Below, piece by piece: positions 22,401-34,657 of a stretch of 64,000 nt of DNA. The stretch is from Hyalella azteca (taxonomy: Eukaryota > Arthropoda > Malacostraca > Amphipoda > Hyalellidae). The notes beneath the pieces were generated by a model, which did not search any database, was not told the DNA's origin, and saw only the letters and a program-made list of their open reading frames with translations. Made by a program: the position numbers and the translations under genes. The stretch lies in the NCBI RefSeq assembly GCF_000764305.2, contig NW_025936295.1, positions 806,001-870,000 on the forward strand, read 5' to 3'. Positions within the stretch are counted from its first letter, which is position 1. Every line of letters starts with the position of its first letter.

Positions 22401-25256
22401 ATTTTAACATTAACTTATTGCCTCAACGCCAACAATGATTGTGGTGGTCGAGCATGAAGCACTGAAGTCACAGAAATATCTACATACTAGTTGTCGGTTG
22501 AAAACCACTAATTTGTCATCCTTAACATTGAATTTTGCCAAATGATAACAATATTTATTTACAACGTTGTGTCAGAGAAGAGTAATTGTTCAATTGGACT
22601 TATGACTACTTGAAAAAATCGAAAATTATTGATTAACTGTTTAATAAATTGTCAATGTGTTCGATAATTCATTGTCAATTAATATTTGGTTATGTTATCA
22701 ACAAATTAACCTCGGACGTGTTTATCCTATGCAATGATTTAATTCCTATCATCTTTGTGAACCCCAGACTCAATAATGGGAGTCAGTTTTTCGAATATGC
22801 ATATTATTTTTCAAGTATATACCTATTTTTTTTCATTTAATCATTGAAATGTCATGGAGTTAAAAACTTTAATAGCCAACCATCATATCAGATTTTTAAG
22901 ATTCATATTAGTTTCTAGATCTCCTTAATTAATAAGCACTCAATTAAAATGAAAAACGATGGGCAATCTTCATTCATATAAAAATATAAATTATTGTCGA
23001 AGTCGTTTTTAATTATGCAAGCATTTGTTCTACAAAGGTTATGAACTTCTGACTATTGAGCTATGCAGGACTTTGCTTATAGGTGGCGATGCTTATACAG
23101 CTCCACGCGACTAAACTCCATGTTTGTTATGAGTATATACAGTTGTACCGTTCACCTTTCCAGATTTAAAAAAAAAAGAATTTGTTGTTAGGTAAAAATA
23201 GGTACAGTCAAATTATTGGTTAAATACAAAAATACAAATACAGTTTTGAATCATCTTGTTCCTACTTTTTGTATTCGGTGTGTCATAAAGGTTTCTTTTG
23301 TGTTCTTGTGACACGAATGCTGATTTTATCGTGATTGATTAAACGATTATGGTTTCCGTGGTTTCAAGGTTCAATTTGATACCGATGCACTTCGAGAGAA
23401 AAAAATCAACATAGTCGTTAAGACTAACAGTCGCTGAGGCAGGTGACGTTAATTTAATATTCGAAAATTCCTTACCAGCGACAGTAAGAAATATTTTGTG
23501 CCATTTATGAATTCACTTTGTGATATCGCTACGAGAGGATTTCATTTCAAATGTCGTTCATGGATCATTATTTAAATCTTAGAGCAGCGACCAGGATGTT
23601 TTTGGCGAGTGAGCCAACACTGCAAATTGAAATTAGGGTAGTAATGGCGACTATAAGCTCGAATCATATTCTTTGTTAGAGCCTCCCTCAAATAAATATT
23701 CCTTGTATGTAATGAATATTAGTAAACCTGTTTTAACTGATGCTGTCTAGGTTTGATATTTTGAGAAGTGATGCGTAATATCGTTCCTATTTAAGCGCGA
23801 CAATTAAAATCAGTGTAATTGGCCAGCGGTCAGCACCCTATTACAGTCTAACATCCGAAAGGTTAGTTACGAGACCGTACCGTTTTCTCTCTTTTTAGCG
23901 ACGTTTAATCAGTAACATTTTCACATACAATAGGCAGCAGCGTGCCACTAGCTCACGAAGTTGTCAGAGAATAGTTTGTGGATACAAATACTCACGTGTT
24001 TAGAAGCAGCCCTTGTACGCTTCAATTGAGTCCTCAGTATCACTGAGAGCTTGCCTCAGACGCTGAATCGACCGCTTAAACATCATACGTGACACGAGGA
24101 CAACTTACTTGGTTAAGATGAGGCGCGTCACCGACTGAAGTATTGGCGCACGAGGACAAGAACCCGGTGGCCAGAAGTCATAATTTTTTAAAAGGGCTGT
24201 TAACCTTTATAAGAACCCCTGTAACTAATTAGCACCCCGCCATGTAACATTCGTTAAAGTTACTCCGACCTAACGGACGACGTATTAGCCTATACTTGTT
24301 TGTATATCCATAATATCTCTCTTGTATCAAGATAAGTTCTGTAGAAAGAAAGGAGTGTTTTACTTATCCCTCACACACTTGGTCAACGAATTGCCGGTAG
24401 ATACCGGTCCGCAGGTAGAAATATATAGTAATCGGTAAGGTATCGCTTGCTGAGGCCGCCTGACAAAGCTGTCAAGTGGAATGATAGGGGTAGAACTCGA
24501 TTATATTTGGCGTAATTAATTAATCATGTGGGTTGCACGAAGGTACGTACACGTATGTCCCTCGAAGGCTAATGAATGCAGGAAGACTTCATTTTAATGT
24601 AGACTAATTGGAGTCGCTTGAAAATTTGTCGAAAGGGAGATTACACATCACGCGTGTTAGCGTTTCTAGACGAGTTTGAAATGTACACTCGATCATCATT
24701 CATTATACGATTAAAATTCAGCTAAGAAAGTAAAGAAAGTTATCAATATAATTGAAACATAGTTGGAGTGAAAAAATGAAATAATCCTTAAATTTTCAGT
24801 TTATTTAACGTGATTTAAAACAATCAAAACGTAAAAGAAATATAGCAGGAAATCGCCCAGAAATATAGCAGGTATTACCGCAAAGAATTTTTCTAATGTC
24901 GCTCATCGCATTAACGATTTGGAGAAAGCAACCTAAATACACTACATTGTATCCTTTCGTTTTAATTCAGGCATACGAACAGAAACGGAAACTAAGCAAT
25001 TTTCCATCTATAATTTTGTTATAAATTATATACGCTCTTAATTACAGGTGATAATTATGCTCCTTTCGAAGATCTTCATTCGTCTAAAAAATCATGTTTC
25101 TTATTGAAAGGACGGATAACAAAACAGAATTATGAAAAACCTTATTGGAAGGACGGATAACAAAACAGAGTTATGAAAAAACCTAACAGATTGAGCCACT
25201 TCGTACTCTGAAATAGAAAAAGATGCTTGAAATGAGAATTATCAATTTCACTGTGT
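19441..25256. other. Gene-free intergenic stretch
   Basis: About 5.8 kb without a supported gene. It is AT-rich with short runs of CCTAA near 21040. A more GC-rich block at 21738-22020 contains a 59-codon open frame beginning MALGDKKSFPKRERRSSLN that matches no family I know. The first receptor exon or regulatory DNA for the two flanking minus-strand genes may lie here, but nothing shows it directly. Confidence 0.5.
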
Positions 25257-25262
25257 TTTATT
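25257..25262 (-). terminator. Candidate poly(A) signal for the phosphatase gene
   Basis: TTTATT on the plus strand gives AATAAA on the minus strand ~390 bases after the phosphatase stop codon. The spacing is reasonable but the sequence is AT-rich, so chance occurrence is possible. Confidence 0.3.
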
Positions 25263-25648
25263 ACACTGAAAAACGAACTTGATGCGTACCAAATTAATCT
25301 CATTGCCTCGAGCTAACATCTTATATTTTCGGTTTTTCATTTCTATGCTCAATGACCGATTTCACTCGCAACATTTTTGTTGTGAAGGTAAAGTTACATA
25401 GCGGCACAAATCTGTAGTCTCAAAGTAGATTCTTTTAGGAAGACAACTTATCAAATAAGATCTGTTAAGTAAAATCTAAATTATATAAGAAGTGGAACAA
25501 ACTTAAACTATGTATATCGCCGCGGTTTGTCACGGCAGACTGAGATGTAGAATATTATAAATGCTGGACATTCCGACGAACACTGAAGTAACACGTAAAT
25601 ATGGACGAAAATGGAATCCGAATGAATAATGAAAGTTAGATTTCAAAA

Positions 25649-28600
25649 TTATTTCAAGGACTTGAGATGTGCTATGAAGCCTCGAGAGCAAACAACGCAC
25701 TGCTGGTAACATTCCTCGAAGCCTTCACTGCCCTCGTCCTGAAAATGTAATCAATAATTGATTAATAAAACATTTCAACAAGCGAGAAAAGAACCGTTTA
25801 AAGAAAAATACTTCACAATAATTATTAGTTTACACACATATGCCTATGCTCAATAACTCATGAACTTCCGAAAAAAGCCCTCGTCCTGAAAATGTAATCA
25901 ATAATTGATTGATAAACATTTCAACAAGCGAGAAAAGAACTGTTTAAAGATAAATTCAACACAATAATTATTACTTTACACACATATGGCTATGCACAAT
26001 AACTCATGAGCTTCCGAAAAAAAAATCCTCGTCCTGAAAATGTAATCAATGATTGATTGATAAAATATTTCAACAAACGAGAAAAGAACCATTTAAAGAA
26101 AAATACAGCACAAGAATTACTAGTTTACACACACATGTCTATGCTCAATAACTCATGAACTTCCGAAAAAAAGACAGATCAATTTTGAATGCTGTTATAT
26201 TGCAAAACTAAATTGAAACCACCAACATAGTATGGGTCTCTGATGATGAGGTTTTTCTTGGTGTGATATTTGCCAAAAAGTTCGACTGTTGCAGTGCTGT
26301 TGGCAGGCTTCATGCGTTTTAGATCATCCATGTTCTCCTCATCTTTGCCGAAAATGAAGTCAAATTTTGTGAAGTCCTCTTTCTTTATCTGAAACAAGCA
26401 AAATATTGAACTGCAGACTGAGAAGATCTTCACCCACCATGTGGCTGAATAATGTGACAAATCCTTCACTCATTATACATTATATCATTCTTCATACAAA
26501 AAGACAAAATATTTTACTTTTTTCACCATTCTAGGTGCATGATTACTACATTAAAATTCAATACTACTCAAGCACTAGGTACAGTATTTAATTTCAATTT
26601 AATTAATTCCTTTTATTTCAAACTAATTAATTTTATTTCAAATTAATTTCTGTATAGAGTTGTAATTCTGTAATTAATTTCTTCTCTTCTGTATAGAGTT
26701 GAGCAACTTTCAAATTGAAAAAATATGAAGGAAATGTTGATATAGGTACCTAGATTAGCAGTATCTGAGTCATTATTCAAAAAACACAAAGTAGGGACAT
26801 TCATTTAAACCAGAAAACATCGACACATACACATACCCCCATTAGTTACAAAATCTTGTACAATTCAATATATACAATACAATAAACATTGAATATATAT
26901 TCAATATATACAATAAACACAACAATCAAAATTTTCCAAAACAAAACATTAACCTAAACACGCGCCCATGCATACGGTATATGGTGGGTGAAAATCTTCT
27001 GAGTCTGCAGTTCATAACTCGATATAGCATAACTGTCATAACACATAATAACATTATATTATATTTAACTATACGCTAGTGCAACACAACATAACCTAAC
27101 AACACATTGTATGACCTAATCAAACCCAACTAGACCTAACCTGAACTAGACCTGACCTTAACTTAACCCATTAATGCCGAGAATTATTTCCTGAAATTTT
27201 CTTTGGTTATCTGTGATACTATTTTCACTTGTGACAGTAATAAATGATAAATATGTTCAAATATTCATTTTTCGTTGTATGTGAAAAATTATAGCTTGGT
27301 CCCATTAGGAACCGGGCTAAATATTTCACGATCTAAATGATTTGTGAAATATTATAACACATAAAACCTTATACAGCATTAAAATTACTCACTTTATCGA
27401 TAAAATAACCTAGCCTATCATAACCTGAACTAACCTAAGTCCTAATCTCATCTAACCTTGCCTACCCTAACCCAACCTAATCTAACCTAAGATAGAGCTA
27501 CAATGTCTCACTGTTACTACAAGAGACGAAAAAATGGTTAATTTTGTCAGGTAACCGTTTGAATTAACAATCCTGTAGGTAAAGTTCTTCGTGATAATCA
27601 ATCACAAAAATAAATCATTATGCAAGCCGGAAGTCACTGGGTTTGTACCTCTATCAGGCACGTTTCTCATTGGTAATTCAAGAGAGCAATAACTGGCATA
27701 AAACCTTGGCCTCCTAAAAACCTATGCAGCAATCCATAGCAACATATCTCTCAAATCTTATTGCGCGTTTCCATCTCACAATTTCATTTCTACAGACCTG
27801 TAAATTCCCAATGAATTTACTCATTAGAAGTTTTGGCAACAATACATTCCAAAATGCACGACTTAATCACTATTATATATATATATTGAATAATTATTTA
27901 TTTGCAGTCAGATGAAATATCTATTTACATCCAACACCATCCACCCCCTTGTGGGAGCAATAGATATTATAAGGGGACACCGTGAGATGGCAAAGAGGAC
28001 AGGCAACTGATCTCTGGCCAACTGCCTGTCCTAAGGAGTTCAAAAGTGCAAATGGTTATGGCAGACATAGGTGCAAAGATTGGTGCTTTTGTCTTGGCTG
28101 AGAAAAATGGCCTTGAATATGTACCCCATTTTAGATATACCTGTATTTATCTTTTCAAATGCAGAGTTGCCAAGTGGTATAAAGTTCAGTGTTGTATTAG
28201 AGATAGGAGAAGAGATATTTCTGGGTTCAAAGCCCAAGCAGCAAGAATTCTGTTATGTCTAGAATTGATGACAGGCTAAATTTGGCCTAATCAATGCAGT
28301 TACCACAATAAAATTACATAACACAGTTATATTGGTGTTCAAGAATAGGCTGGGTTGGCCTGTTGCCAATTCTTATAATTCTCATGACTTGTCTCTCTGA
28401 AATCTGAGGACTGGCCTTTAGACTGGATCTATCCAAGATGTTAAAAGATGTTATTATTTCTGTGGACAATTTAGGTGAAAAACGAAACAATCCTATTATC
28501 TGAGCACTGATGTTCAGTAATTCAACCATCTGACTTGGTAAAAGATAAATATATTTGACCATAAAATTCAATTTTGGATAGATCTGGTTTAAAAACGGTT

Positions 28601-31600
28601 TTTAGACATTCTGGGAACAAGCAATGAACATTACAAGAATCAGTAACAATCCAGATTTGAAATGATATAAAACACCAACACTACTGCACTATGTTAAGAA
28701 GTGACATTCAAAAGCAGAAGCCAAACCATACTCACCTGCCTGGCTCTGTGATCCATGGGCACGTCGTGTTTCTTCATGGTCTGTTGAGCACGGGAGTCAG
28801 GTGTCTTCCCATGGTGATAGTCAATTATGCCTGCAACATTACAGTTAATTATGCTTGGAAATAATTCTAAGTAGGAAATGTCCTAAGCCAACTGCATAAA
28901 GGTGTAAATTTTGATTGGCTCATGTTAGGTTTATAAATATTTGCACAATTGTAAATAGATATGAAACAAAAATTTGATTTTCTGATTGACGCATCCAAGT
29001 ACATTATTAAGTTTACAGTAAGTATCAGCATATTGAATTGTTTTGGTGTCTTACCATGGCTGTCCTTATCATCTGCTTTGACAAATTTACGAAGTGATTT
29101 CTTCAAGAAGGAGACAAAGTAAAAGTACAAGTTAAATCACTGATACAGTACCTCATGGAAATTGAATAACATATTTCAAGGAAAACTTCCCACCTGAGAC
29201 ATCAATTAGAAAAAAAGAACAGCACTAGGTCACACTATTGTTGAGCCAATAGCAGTTGTCCTGTACCATCAAATGAGGTAATAAGGGACGGTTTTGAGTG
29301 TTTTTCGTTAATAATTTTTTACCATGAAACATTTCATAAACAAGTTTGGGCTCATTTTATAGCTCTTTGGGAGGGCTACCGTATGGCATCTTCAAAAAAA
29401 ATTCTATACCTATGCTATTTTAAGGCGCCAGATGCAAAATAAAAGAATCCCAAATTACCCCTGGGAATGGGGTAATCTGGGACACTTGAAATAAAATGTA
29501 ATTTTAAAATGTTTGAAGCATGCAGAGTGTACCTACTCCTCTATTACTAACAGTACTCTAAAGTCCTCCTTTTCTTTTGTAGATGATCTGGATAATGAAT
29601 AAATGACATTTTCTGTGATTTTTACTTGTTTTTCCTGCATTGAAATATTACCATATCTATACTTTACAGTATTATTGATGTGATATTACTGCATCCATGA
29701 ACATGCCATTGAGCATTGACAACGATCTTGTCCACTACAAGCTTCATATCAGCAGCCTTACAGCACTTTTACATATCTCATCTGTAAGCTTACAGGATGG
29801 CTTGTCATTTCACACCATTTTAATTGGATCAAGAGAATTCACTATAACAAAATGATTGTAAAAAACACCTGAAACAGAAAGGAATATTCTAGCAACAACC
29901 ATCATATTTTTTGGAGAAATAAATCATAGTTTAGGTTAATTACTTTTCATTTCATGTTGCCCAGTGCACAATTCTATCTATGACATTCTCAGCACAAATT
30001 TTTGATGACTGATGATGCTTTAAACTTTGTTAAGTGAAATTTTTTTTGCTGAACAAGGTAAATATAATCAACATTTTTTGTTATCAATTGATTATTTTGT
30101 TAACTGGAGCCTTTGCTAATCTAGGTTCTACCATAAATGCATTTTTAGTGGTGTCCATTATTACCCCAGGGGGGGGGGGGTTGTCCCTTATTACCCTGTC
30201 TTTTGGAAGTGGCTACCATTTTTTTTTGGAAGGAGATTAACAATTTTATTAACAAATCTTAGCAGAGGTACTTTTCCGCAATATTTAGATGTAGTAAAAT
30301 GGTCCCTTAATAAAAGTTCAATATGGTACAGTCTTGCTCAAAAATTATTGCATGTACATCCATGATATTAGCTTTATTGAAGGCATCTTGTTTGTAGCTT
30401 TCAAGCGAGTAAAAACTCTTTGCAATTAACATGAATAATGATCTATAAATACAGATTTGATTTAAAGAAAACTTTGTACATATTGTTTAAAAATGTTCAT
30501 TTTATGTATTCTAGAAATCGCTTTACCCAAAAACTAGAGCATGCACATACCTACATGCAGTTTCCTGTGTTAGATGTGCCTTTTCAGCAGCTACAAAATG
30601 AGCCAAAAAACTAAAAAGTCAAATTTATAAATTTTTGACTGACACACTACCCTTAAACCAGCATAGCAAAAAGGCTAGTTGTGAGTCTGCACAGAATGCA
30701 CGACTGCCTTCTGACAGGGCTCAACCCCAACTCTGTGATATAGCAAAGATTCAATGAGAAATTAATCAAGTAGAATGGGGCCTGAAGGTTACCCAACTTC
30801 AAATTAAAGAAAAAAATTATTAAGACGCAATGCAAATATTTAGCAATAATAATTTTGTAGTTAGGCTTTCGTAATGAGTTCTGAACATAGAATATTAAGT
30901 AGAGAAATTGATATTTCAACAAATGAACAGGTTGGCTGATGCTTTGATACATTGTCTTGAACTTCACAGAGCAATTATAATGCCAAAATATATCAAAAAA
31001 AAAAAAAAAAAAAAATGCAAATCTTTAGCCTCTGAATTCTTCACTGCAGTGCTCTTAACCCTTAAATTCACTATGTATCATGAATGATAGAAGCCAAATT
31101 TATGCCTTTAAGAGGAGCTTCTCAGTAAAAAAAAAAACTTTTTTATTAATGGACAGATCACTTTGAAACTTGGTACACATATGTAAAACAGAAATCTTAG
31201 CCTTTTTTTCATATAAATATTCCAAAAAAGGAAAGAATATGTGAAATCCATTGAAAAGAGCAAAAAAGGGGGTACTGTATAAATAAGTCTATCTCCTCCT
31301 AGGATTTCCTAGCTACAATATCATGATACATATCATCCACTGCATAAAGACCATATCTAATGATTAGTCATAGCTTTTCTGAAATTCGGATTTTTGTGGG
31401 TGGGGAGGGATTTTTTTGTCCATTTTTCAATTTCCTCCCCACCTCCCTTTTTTGTAAAATACAATCCAAACTATAACAAAATTACAAAAAGCTACAACCA
31501 TTTTCTAGATCTTTCCTTTACAAATCAAATGGTACATCTCTCAATGCTGTAGCTTGAAATCATAGGAGGAGATAGGTTTTCAAGATTGAAATTTTAACTT

Positions 31601-32635
31601 TTCAGGAGAGCCAAAAAACTTAAATTTTTGATCATCGAGGGTATAGGTTTTACTTGCGCTTTGACCGCTGCCATGAACAACCATATGAACTCACAAACAT
31701 GGCTTTGGGCTCTTTAGACACGCAATTCACTGGAGCGTTAAAATGATACTAAAATCCGGAGAAGTAAATATTTTTTACTTTTTGATGCGCTAAAATGCTC
31801 CCCTTAAATGCTAAGGTAATCTGACTCGTTGCCTGTAGCACTGGGTCTCATATCAAGTCCGATACATCCCAAGTCAGATGTGAATAAAATGCATTACATC
31901 AGTGTCATGTGGCTCAGTAAACATAAAAATGCCAGTGAGTGACATGGCATGGTCTCTACAATAAAATGCATGCACTTATGGGTTATATAAATGCAGTCCT
32001 TATATTAAGTTCTAGAAAACTTACCAGCTGAATCTACGTAAACTTTCAATCCAGCAGCCAAGGCTTCTTTTTTAAATACAGCTTCAGCTATTGGTGACCT
32101 GCAAATATTTCCTGAAAAAAAAAAAATACTTCAAGTACATTGGTAATTTCAGTAAAAAACTAGAGCCTCCTGAACTGTAGTTTAGTCAGAGAAAAGGATA
32201 ATTCTGATGAATGCAAACAGCTTGTCTGAAAAGGAAAATCTGCATCAAAGCCAAGAAAGATCTTTCTAATAATGAATCTGAAGTTAATCATGTCAATCAT
32301 TCAATGTCAATGCTACATTGTAATTGTATTCCTACACTTAACTAGCCATGTTTTAATGAAAAAAATTTAATATGGGCTGGACAGGGAATTTTCTGTAAGT
32401 ACTGGTAATACAACAAAACAAACAAAATCTTATTTGATTTTTCAGATTTAGAACTATCTAATTCAAAAGATTGCAAGTTGAATAACAGGGTAACATTGGT
32501 AAGTCAAGCACCCATGACCCATCACCCATGTGACATTAATGCATAATACTAGTGAAATAAATAAAATATATACATACCAAGGCAAACAAACAGGACTTTC
32601 CATTCCTTTGTATTTTCAGATCCAGTTCCAGCCAT
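25649..32635 (-). CDS. ACP1: Low-molecular-weight phosphotyrosine protein phosphatase (ACP1 type), complete
   Basis: A cytosolic cysteine phosphatase that removes phosphate from phosphotyrosine proteins through a cysteinyl-phosphate intermediate. Five exons: 32635-32578 (ATG), 32111-32025, 28830-28736, 26388-26227, 25738-25649 (TAA). Phases match throughout and give 163 residues, close to the family's ~158. The P-loop CLGNICRS has nucleophile Cys18 and phosphate-binding Arg24 and is split by the first intron. The general-acid motif DPYY (Asp131) ends exon 4. Other family signatures are DSRAQQTMKKHDVPMDHRAR, KKEDFTKFDFIFGKDEENMD, and EECYQQCVVCSRGFIAHLK at the C terminus. The exon 4 donor (TAT|GTTGGT) is weak. 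Intron 2 holds a DNA transposon and intron 4 a triplicated acceptor. Confidence 0.95.
25731..26175. repeat. ~148-bp unit in three copies, duplicating the last phosphatase acceptor
   Basis: Three tandem copies start at about 25731, 25877 and 26026 with (CC)CTCGTCCTGAAAATGTAAT and end with CTTCCGAAAAAA runs. On the minus strand every copy supplies CATTTTCAG|GACGAGG, the acceptor and first codons of the terminal phosphatase exon. Only the copy at 25738 is followed by the real exon. In the middle copy the frame reads GAC GAG GGC and then nine more codons to a TGA. Confidence 0.92.
26389..28735. other. Phosphatase intron 3, no gene
   Basis: AT-rich intron of the phosphatase gene. It contains short imperfect repeats such as CTGTATAGAGTTG twice near 26650-26700, and scattered CCTAA/AACCTAACC pentamers at 27090-27490 that are too degenerate to be telomeric. 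There is no coding sequence. Confidence 0.55.
29269..30315 (-). mobile_element. DNA transposon, copy A (deleted)
   Basis: It begins TCAAATGAGGTAATAAGGGA and carries internal GGGTAAT...GGGAC blocks in both orientations. It matches the reverse complement of copy B (32732-34637) over most of its length, for example GATGGTTGTT, CATCAGCAGCC and GTTTAGGTTAATTACTTTTC. It has no transposase frame, so it is a non-autonomous or decayed element. It lies in phosphatase intron 2. At about 29560 it preserves the empty site of the SINE found in copy B. Confidence 0.7.
30316..32024. other. Phosphatase intron 2, remainder
   Basis: AT-rich intron sequence with poly(A) runs near 30990 and 31130. No open frame has any recognisable content, and I see no repeat copies. 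Confidence 0.5.
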
Positions 32636-33729
32636 GATAAATTAGTTGAATTTTGAAGTTATAAATTTAAACTGGTTTTTGAGATATATAAAAATCTGAA
32701 AAAAGGAAATAAAGGCCAATAAACAATACCATCAAACAGGGTAATAAGGGATGGGTGGGGTAAATCAGGACAGTCATCCCACATTTCTTAGAAATGTTGT
32801 AGCAGCTAAACTAATTAAAATATTACAAAACTAAAAATAGTGGTGTAAAGTTCAACATCTTTACTATCTATGTAGCATAAAGCAAGTTAAGAAATCAGAC
32901 AATTAAAACCTATAAAAAATCCCTGAAAAAAGTGTGAAAAGTGAGATTTTGGAAATATACCTTTGCATTGGTCTGTAGCAAAAAAAAAAAAAATTGCCGT
33001 ATCAAAAAATTTTACTTACATAAAAGTTGCACACACGTGTTGGCTTACAAACGTGATTGACAGAATTTGCATATCTCAATGAAAAAAAAAATGGTGGCCA
33101 TTTCCACAAGATGGGATAATAAAGGACACCTCCTCAGGGTAATAAGGGACACCACTAAAAACGCATTTACAGTAGAATCTCGATTAGCAAGGGCTCCAGT
33201 TAACAAAAAAATCAATAACAACAAACAATTTTGATTATATTCACCTTGCTTGGTGAAAAAAAAATGTCACTTATAAAAAATTAATGCATCATTGGTCATC
33301 AAAAAATTATGCAGAGAATGTCATTGATAGAATTTTGCACCGGGCAACATAAAATGAAAAATAGTTAACCTAAACTATGATCTATTTCTCCAAAAAAATA
33401 TGATGGTTGTTACTAGAATATTCCTCTCTGTTTCAGGTATGATTTTATGATCATTTTTTGTTTTAGTGAATTCACTTGACCCAATTAAAATGGTGTGAAA
33501 TTACAAGCTGTCCTCTAAGCTTACAGATACAGAAAAGTGCTAGAAGGCTGCTGATATGAAGCTTACAGTGGACAAGGTCGTTGTAAATGGTCAATGGCAT
33601 GTTCATGGATAAAGTAGTATCACATCAATAATACAGTACGCTAATATCATATCAATAAAGAAAAAAAACAGTAAAAATCACTAAAAGTGTCATTTATTCT
33701 ACATCTACATCATCTACAAAGGAAAAGGA

Positions 33730-34315
33730 AGAGCTGTGTGGTGCAGTCGTGAGAGACTATGTCTCTCACACCCAGCTCTCAGGTTTGAGTCCACTGAGGA
33801 CAAGTTCTTCCGGGAAGCTCAGCTCATGGTCAATTCAGCCATTCATCCAACTCTGGTTGATAAATGAGTACCGTAAAATGGGGTAACTTAGACCGGCAGG
33901 GTAACTTAGACCACTTTTAGTTTAAAAAAAAAAAACACAACTCAAAAACTATTTGGCATAGAAAAATTTTGTCAATGGGCATTAAAGGCCTAATACTGAG
34001 GCTACATAACACAATAGAAAGATTTAAAAAGTTTGCATATCTAATAGGTTAAAAAATAAAGTTTAATTTAGCTAGTAAAAAAATGGCATCATTTATAAAA
34101 AAAGTGGTCTAAGTTACCCCATTTTACGGTACCTGGCTAGTCCAGGGTGTCGTGTAATGCAATAAAAATGGTTCTGGCGGGTCAGCAAGCCAGTGATGGT
34201 CGTGGAACTACCAGTGGCACCAAGTGCCCGGAAAAACGGATTTATCACCACCCCTTGCTACTCGCCACTACCAGGATGGCAAAATAAGCCAAAAAGGATA
34301 ATTACATACACACAC
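33730..34315 (+). mobile_element. tRNA-derived SINE (family 1), interrupted by a MITE
   Basis: Same family as the minus-strand SINE at 16599-16902. The head has TGTGGTGCAGTCGTGAGAGA and a B box GGTTTGAGTCC; the body is split at 33870/34130; the tail ends in CA repeats. The target-site duplication ACAAAGGAAAAGGA lies at 33716-33729 and 34316-34329. Copy A of the host transposon retains the unoccupied site. Confidence 0.9.
33871..34129. mobile_element. 259-bp MITE with TA target-site duplication
   Basis: The ends CCGTAAAATGGGGTAACTTA and TAAGTTACCCCATTTTACGG are exact inverted complements, extending at least to GACC/GGTC (24 bp). TA precedes (33869-33870) and follows (34130-34131), and the uninterrupted SINE reads GAGTACCTGG at the same point. 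TA duplication and terminal repeats fit a Tc1/mariner-mobilised miniature element. It has no coding capacity. Confidence 0.92.
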
Positions 34316-34657
34316 ACAAAGGAAAAGGAGGACTTCAGAGTTCAGATTACTATTAGTAGGTAATAGATGATTACACTCTGCATGCTTCAAACATTTTAAA
34401 ATCAAGTTTTATTTAAATTTTCAAGTGTCCTGAATTACCCTGTTTACAGGGGTAATTCGAGACACTTCTATTTTATGACTGGCACCTTACAAATAGCACA
34501 TAACATTTTTTTAAAGATGCCATACAATAGCCCTCGCAAAGAGCTACAAAATGAGCCCAAACTTATTTATGAAATGTTTCATGGTAAGAAGTTATTTAAA
34601 AAAATGCTCAAAACCGTCCCTTATTACACAGCTTGACAATACCATTGAAATATATAT

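Larger units (their letters stand above)
32732..34637 (+). mobile_element. DNA transposon, copy B, with nested insertions
   Basis: The left end is TCAAACAGGGTAATAAGGGA and the right end is TCCCTTATTACACAGCTTGA, an imperfect terminal inverted repeat of ~20 bp. Internal motifs of the form GGGTAATNNGGGACA recur, and at ~34430-34470 an inverted pair surrounds TTTACA. The element holds a SINE (33730-34315) that in turn holds a MITE (33871-34129). Its left end lies just upstream of the phosphatase start codon. No transposase frame is visible. Confidence 0.75.

Noticed and set aside
28046..28279. Plus-strand open frame of 77 codons
   Set aside because: Inside a phosphatase intron on the opposite strand, with two overlapping frames and no recognisable family.
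30170..30181. G-run as a G-quadruplex or regulatory site
   Set aside because: A single homopolymer tract inside transposon copy A; it may also be a sequencing uncertainty.
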